Assembly: GCF_004768785.1 (NCBI RefSeq)
Contig: NZ_SRMQ01000003.1
Coordinates: 124,001-188,000, forward strand
Reading direction: 5' to 3'
DNA from: Caproiciproducens galactitolivorans
Lineage (GTDB): Bacteria; Bacillota; Clostridia; Oscillospirales; Acutalibacteraceae
DNA length: 64,000 nucleotides
How positions within the stretch are numbered: position 1 is the stretch's first letter; every line of letters begins with the position of its first letter. The notes beneath the pieces are model-generated. The model had not been told where the DNA came from, searched no databases, and saw only the letters and a list, made by a program, of their open reading frames with translations. Made by a program: the position numbers and the translations under genes. Positions 61,147 to 64,000 of this stretch are shown in pieces.

Positions 61147-63585
61147 TTACTTCCGAGCAGAGGAGTGTTTTGCGGCCCCTTTCTCCGGTACGGGCTCGGC
61201 GTTCCAGATTTGGCTGGCGTATTCCCGTATTGCGCGGTCGGCGGCGAAGCGCCCCGCGTTTGCAGTATTGATCAGGCACATGCGGCTCCAGGTGCACCGG
61301 TCACCGTAAAGGGTTTCCGCTTTTTTCTGCGCCCGCGCGTAGGAATCAAAGTCGGCGAGTACCATGTAGGGGTCGATGTTCAGAAGCGAATCGGCGATAT
61401 CGCTGAAGGATACGCCCGAAAAGCCCCCGTTGAGCGCGTCTACCGCTTTCCGGATAACCGGATTGCTGTTAAAGAACGTGCGGGGATTGTAATTGCGCTT
61501 TAATGCCTCTACCTCCGGAGTAGTCATGCCGAACAGGATGATGTTGTCGTCCCCGACGGAGTCATGGATTTCCACATTCGCGCCGTCGAGCGTGCCGATG
61601 GTTACCGCACCGTTAATCATGAATTTCATATTGCTTGTTCCGGAGGCCTCGGTTCCCGCAAGGGAAATCTGCTCGCTCAGGTCGGCGGCGGGAATCATCA
61701 ACTCGGCGAGGGATACGCGGTAATCCTCTAGAAAGATTACCTTCATTTTCTTGTTGACCAGCGGGTCGTTGTTAATGGTATTGCCAAGGTTGACAATGAA
61801 GCGGATCATCTGCTTTGCGAAGTAGTAGCCCGGTGCTGCCTTTGCGCCGAAAATATAGGTGTGCGGGGTGAAATCCTCGCCCGGGTTCTCCCGCAGGCGC
61901 TGGTAAACGGAAAGGATGTGCAGTGCGTTAAGGTGCTGGCGCTTGTATTCGTGCATGCGCTTGACCTGCATATCGAAAATCGAATCCGGGTCCAGCGAAA
62001 GATTCAGTTCCTTTTTTACATAATTGGAAAGGCGGACCTTGTTTCCGCGCTTGATCTCCGCCATCTTTTTCAAAACAGCGGCGTCGTCCTGGAATTTTTT
62101 CAGCTTTTCAAGCTCCTGCGCGTTGTGGATATAGCCGTCCCCGATCAGGTCGGTAATCAGCGCCGCGAGCGACGGGTTCGCCTGATTCAGCCAGCGGCGG
62201 TGCGCAATGCCGTTTGTCACATTGGTGAACTTTTCCGGAAGCTCGGTGTAAAAATCGTGGAAAACCCGGTCTTTTAAGATGTCGCTGTGAAGCTGGGAAA
62301 CGCCGTTCACGCTGTGACAGCTTGCCACGGCGAGGTTCGCCATTTTCACATAGCCGTCGTTCAGCGGCGCCATGCGGCCCACCTTGTAGCCGTCCACGCC
62401 GCGCTCGTGCATTTGGGCGCAGAAGCGGCGGTTGATTTCCTCAATGATCTGGTAAATACGGGGCAGGCGCGATTTGAACAGCTCGACGTTCCAGCATTCG
62501 AGCGCTTCGTTCATCACCGTATGGTTGGTGTAGGCGATTGTCCGGGTTACAATATCCCAGGCCGCGTCCCAGCCGTAGCCGCATTCGTCCAGCATAATGC
62601 GCATCATTTCTGGAATGGCCAGTACGGGGTGCGTGTCATTCAGATGGATGGCGACTAAATCCGGCAGGTTGTCAAGCGTGCTGTACCGGAACAGGTGGCG
62701 GCGGATGATGTCCTGTATGGTTGCGGAAACCAGGAAATACTGCTGGGAAAGCCGCAGGCTCTTGCCTTCCAAATGGTTATCCTCAGGGTAGAGAACCTTC
62801 GTGATGACTTCCGCCATGGCGTTCTGTTCCATGGCGCGCAGATAATTGCCGGAGTTGAACAGCTTCATGTCAAATTCGGGGGAGCATGCCGCCCAGACGC
62901 GCAGGCGGCTGATGCCGCGCCCGTCCATGCCAGACACATACATGTCGTACGGCACGGCGAGAACCTTTGTGTAATCCTTGTGGTTAACCACATGGTACTG
63001 GTTGTACCAGTATTCCTCAATATGTCCGTTGAAGTGGACTTCCACGCTCTTTTCCGGAACGGCCTGCATCCAGATTTTCCCGCCGGGTAGCCAGAAATCC
63101 GGCAGCTCGGTCTGCCACCCGTCCACCAGCTTTTGGCGGAAGATGCCGTATTCATAGCGGAGCGAATAGCCTGTCGCGGGGTAGCCCTGCGTGGCAAGGC
63201 CGTCCAGGAAGCAGGCGGCAAGCCTGCCAAGGCCACCGTTGCCAAGGCCCGCGTCCGGCTCCTGGTCGTAAAGCGCGTCAAGCTTCAGTCCCATTTCACT
63301 CAGAGCGGTGCGGTAGTCTTCCTCAATGCCGAGGTTGTAAAGATTGTTCCGCAGGGAACGGCCAAGGAGAAATTCCATGCAGAGGTAATAGATCTGTTTG
63401 GCGTGGCTTTTTTCGGCTTGTGCCATAAACTCGCTGCGTCCCCTTGCCATCAGGTCACGGACGGTCAGCGCAACGGCTTTGTAGCATTGTTCGTCTGTCG
63501 CATTTTCAAGGCTTACGCCGAAAACACGGTCCAATGTGGTTTCGATTGTTTCTTTAATCTTGCCGATCGGCTGCTTGTAGTTCAT
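61147..63585 (-). CDS. glgP: Glycogen/maltodextrin phosphorylase
   Basis: An 812-residue GT35 phosphorylase that releases glucose-1-phosphate from alpha-1,4-glucan with pyridoxal phosphate. It shows YLCMEFLLGRSLRNNLYNLG, GNGGLGRLAACFLDGLAT, VAIHLNDTHPVLAIPE and the PLP Lys in EASGTSNMKFMINGA (near residue 653). The length and order match bacterial GlgP. ATG 63585 follows GGAGG. It has its own promoter upstream. Confidence 0.97.
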   Translation of the reverse strand: MNYKQPIGKIKETIETTLDRVFGVSLENATDEQCYKAVALTVRDLMARGRSEFMAQAEKSHAKQIYYLCMEFLLGRSLRNNLYNLGIEEDYRTALSEMGLKLDALYDQEPDAGLGNGGLGRLAACFLDGLATQGYPATGYSLRYEYGIFRQKLVDGWQTELPDFWLPGGKIWMQAVPEKSVEVHFNGHIEEYWYNQYHVVNHKDYTKVLAVPYDMYVSGMDGRGISRLRVWAACSPEFDMKLFNSGNYLRAMEQNAMAEVITKVLYPEDNHLEGKSLRLSQQYFLVSATIQDIIRRHLFRYSTLDNLPDLVAIHLNDTHPVLAIPEMMRIMLDECGYGWDAAWDIVTRTIAYTNHTVMNEALECWNVELFKSRLPRIYQIIEEINRRFCAQMHERGVDGYKVGRMAPLNDGYVKMANLAVASCHSVNGVSQLHSDILKDRVFHDFYTELPEKFTNVTNGIAHRRWLNQANPSLAALITDLIGDGYIHNAQELEKLKKFQDDAAVLKKMAEIKRGNKVRLSNYVKKELNLSLDPDSIFDMQVKRMHEYKRQHLNALHILSVYQRLRENPGEDFTPHTYIFGAKAAPGYYFAKQMIRFIVNLGNTINNDPLVNKKMKVIFLEDYRVSLAELMIPAADLSEQISLAGTEASGTSNMKFMINGAVTIGTLDGANVEIHDSVGDDNIILFGMTTPEVEALKRNYNPRTFFNSNPVIRKAVDALNGGFSGVSFSDIADSLLNIDPYMVLADFDSYARAQKKAETLYGDRCTWSRMCLINTANAGRFAADRAIREYASQIWNAEPVPEKGAAKHSSARK

Positions 63586-63642
63586 AAACCGTCCTCCAAA
63601 GGCGGGATAGCACCGTGTATTACGATGCCCCGAATATCAATA

Positions 63643-63666
63643 TATTATCTTGAATATTATCTTGAC
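63643..63666. repeat. Tandem 12-mer in the glgP leader
   Basis: TATTATCTTGAA is present twice in direct succession (last base differs), within the predicted glgP 5' untranslated region. Confidence 0.5.
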
Positions 63667-63706
63667 CTGTTTTCATTCGGAAAATGCAATTCATCAAGTT
63701 GTGTAT

Positions 63707-63735
63707 ATTATATACCAATAATCCTTTATTTTCAA
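63707..63735 (-). promoter_or_regulatory. glgP promoter
   Basis: On the minus strand TTGAAA (63730-63735), 17 bp, then TATAAT (63707-63712). The leader would be about 115 nt. Confidence 0.7.
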
Positions 63736-64000
63736 GAATAATAGGCGGTTGTCACCCTTTTCTTTAAAAACGGCCGTTTTTAAAGGCTGAGCGCAGTTTT
63801 CGGGATTTTAAGATAAAAAAGGATTCCACTTTTTATTACCATGTATTTTTTTCAATAATTTGTGCACTATACACAAAACTGAACTTTTTTATAAATAGCA
63901 GAAGGAGTTTTGCCGTCAAAACAAACAGTTTACAGAATTCGCCAAAAAACGCTCTTAAAAACAGAGTGTAAAAAATCCGTAAAGACCTTTCATCTTATTA
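63736..64000. other. Window end, no confirmed gene
   Basis: AT-rich DNA. A frame open to the window edge begins at TTG 63910, but AAGGAG at 63902-63907 is too close to that TTG, so whether a gene begins here cannot be judged. Confidence 0.25.

Noticed and set aside
59725-61503. A 592-codon open frame on the plus strand opposite the GH13 and glgP genes
   Set aside because: Same reasons: it crosses two real antisense genes and their terminator and shows no domain motif.

Overview
The window reads as chromosome of a low-to-mid GC Firmicute of the class Clostridia, probably a plant-fibre or gut type in the Oscillospiraceae/Ruminococcaceae range. The reasons are strong GGAGG ribosome sites, several TTG starts, TTGACA/TATAAT promoters, U-tailed terminators, YesM/YesN and LacI regulators, ECF transport and many sugar ABC systems. 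The genus is inference. There are no rRNA genes, no CRISPR array, no phage genes and no complete insertion sequence; one tRNA (Arg, anticodon ACG) is present.

Layout. 2-7804 (+): the end of a DeoR regulator, then a DhaK-like protein, DhaL, a PfkB kinase, a class II aldolase and a ribose-type ABC importer. This is a sugar operon whose DhaK-like protein has Asn at both positions where the family has its substrate-binding histidines. 7805-8560: an intergenic region with a terminator, one copy of a ~240-nt structured repeat and a candidate small RNA. 8561-9391 (+): a TtcA-type PP-loop protein. 9482-14242 (-): a LacI-DUF4867-FGGY kinase-FucI-like isomerase operon with two matching operators. 14647-21224 (-): a YesN/YesM two-component system beside a CUT1 oligosaccharide importer. 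21388-30229: galacturonate catabolism (uxaB-uxaA-kdgK-eda on the minus strand; LacI regulator, uxaC and a GH43 glycosidase on the plus strand). 30390-40311: two divergently transcribed secreted pectinases, of 861 and 2290 residues; the larger joins two GH28 domains and a pectin methylesterase in one chain.

40441-50012 holds a cadC-cadA metal-efflux pair, a branched-chain amino-acid carrier, a second copy of the structured repeat, an NMT1/SsuABC-type importer and enolase. 50351-58269 holds two chemoreceptors, the tRNA and a very strongly signalled surface protein. 58584-63585 holds an ECF S-component, a GH13 neopullulanase-like enzyme and glycogen phosphorylase.

How it fits together. Pectin would be de-esterified and hydrolysed at the cell surface by the two pectinases, taken up by the CUT1 transporter, and passed through UxaC, UxaB, UxaA, KdgK and Eda to pyruvate and glyceraldehyde-3-phosphate. 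A 16-bp operator (TTGTAAGTGCTTACAA) sits at the uxaB and lacI promoters, and a 13/16 version covers the promoter of the CUT1 transporter, suggesting one local regulon. The two pectinases and the abundant surface protein share a C-terminal tandem module of about 75-85 residues per repeat that I cannot assign to a named family. It is the best candidate here for an undescribed cell-surface attachment or matrix system.
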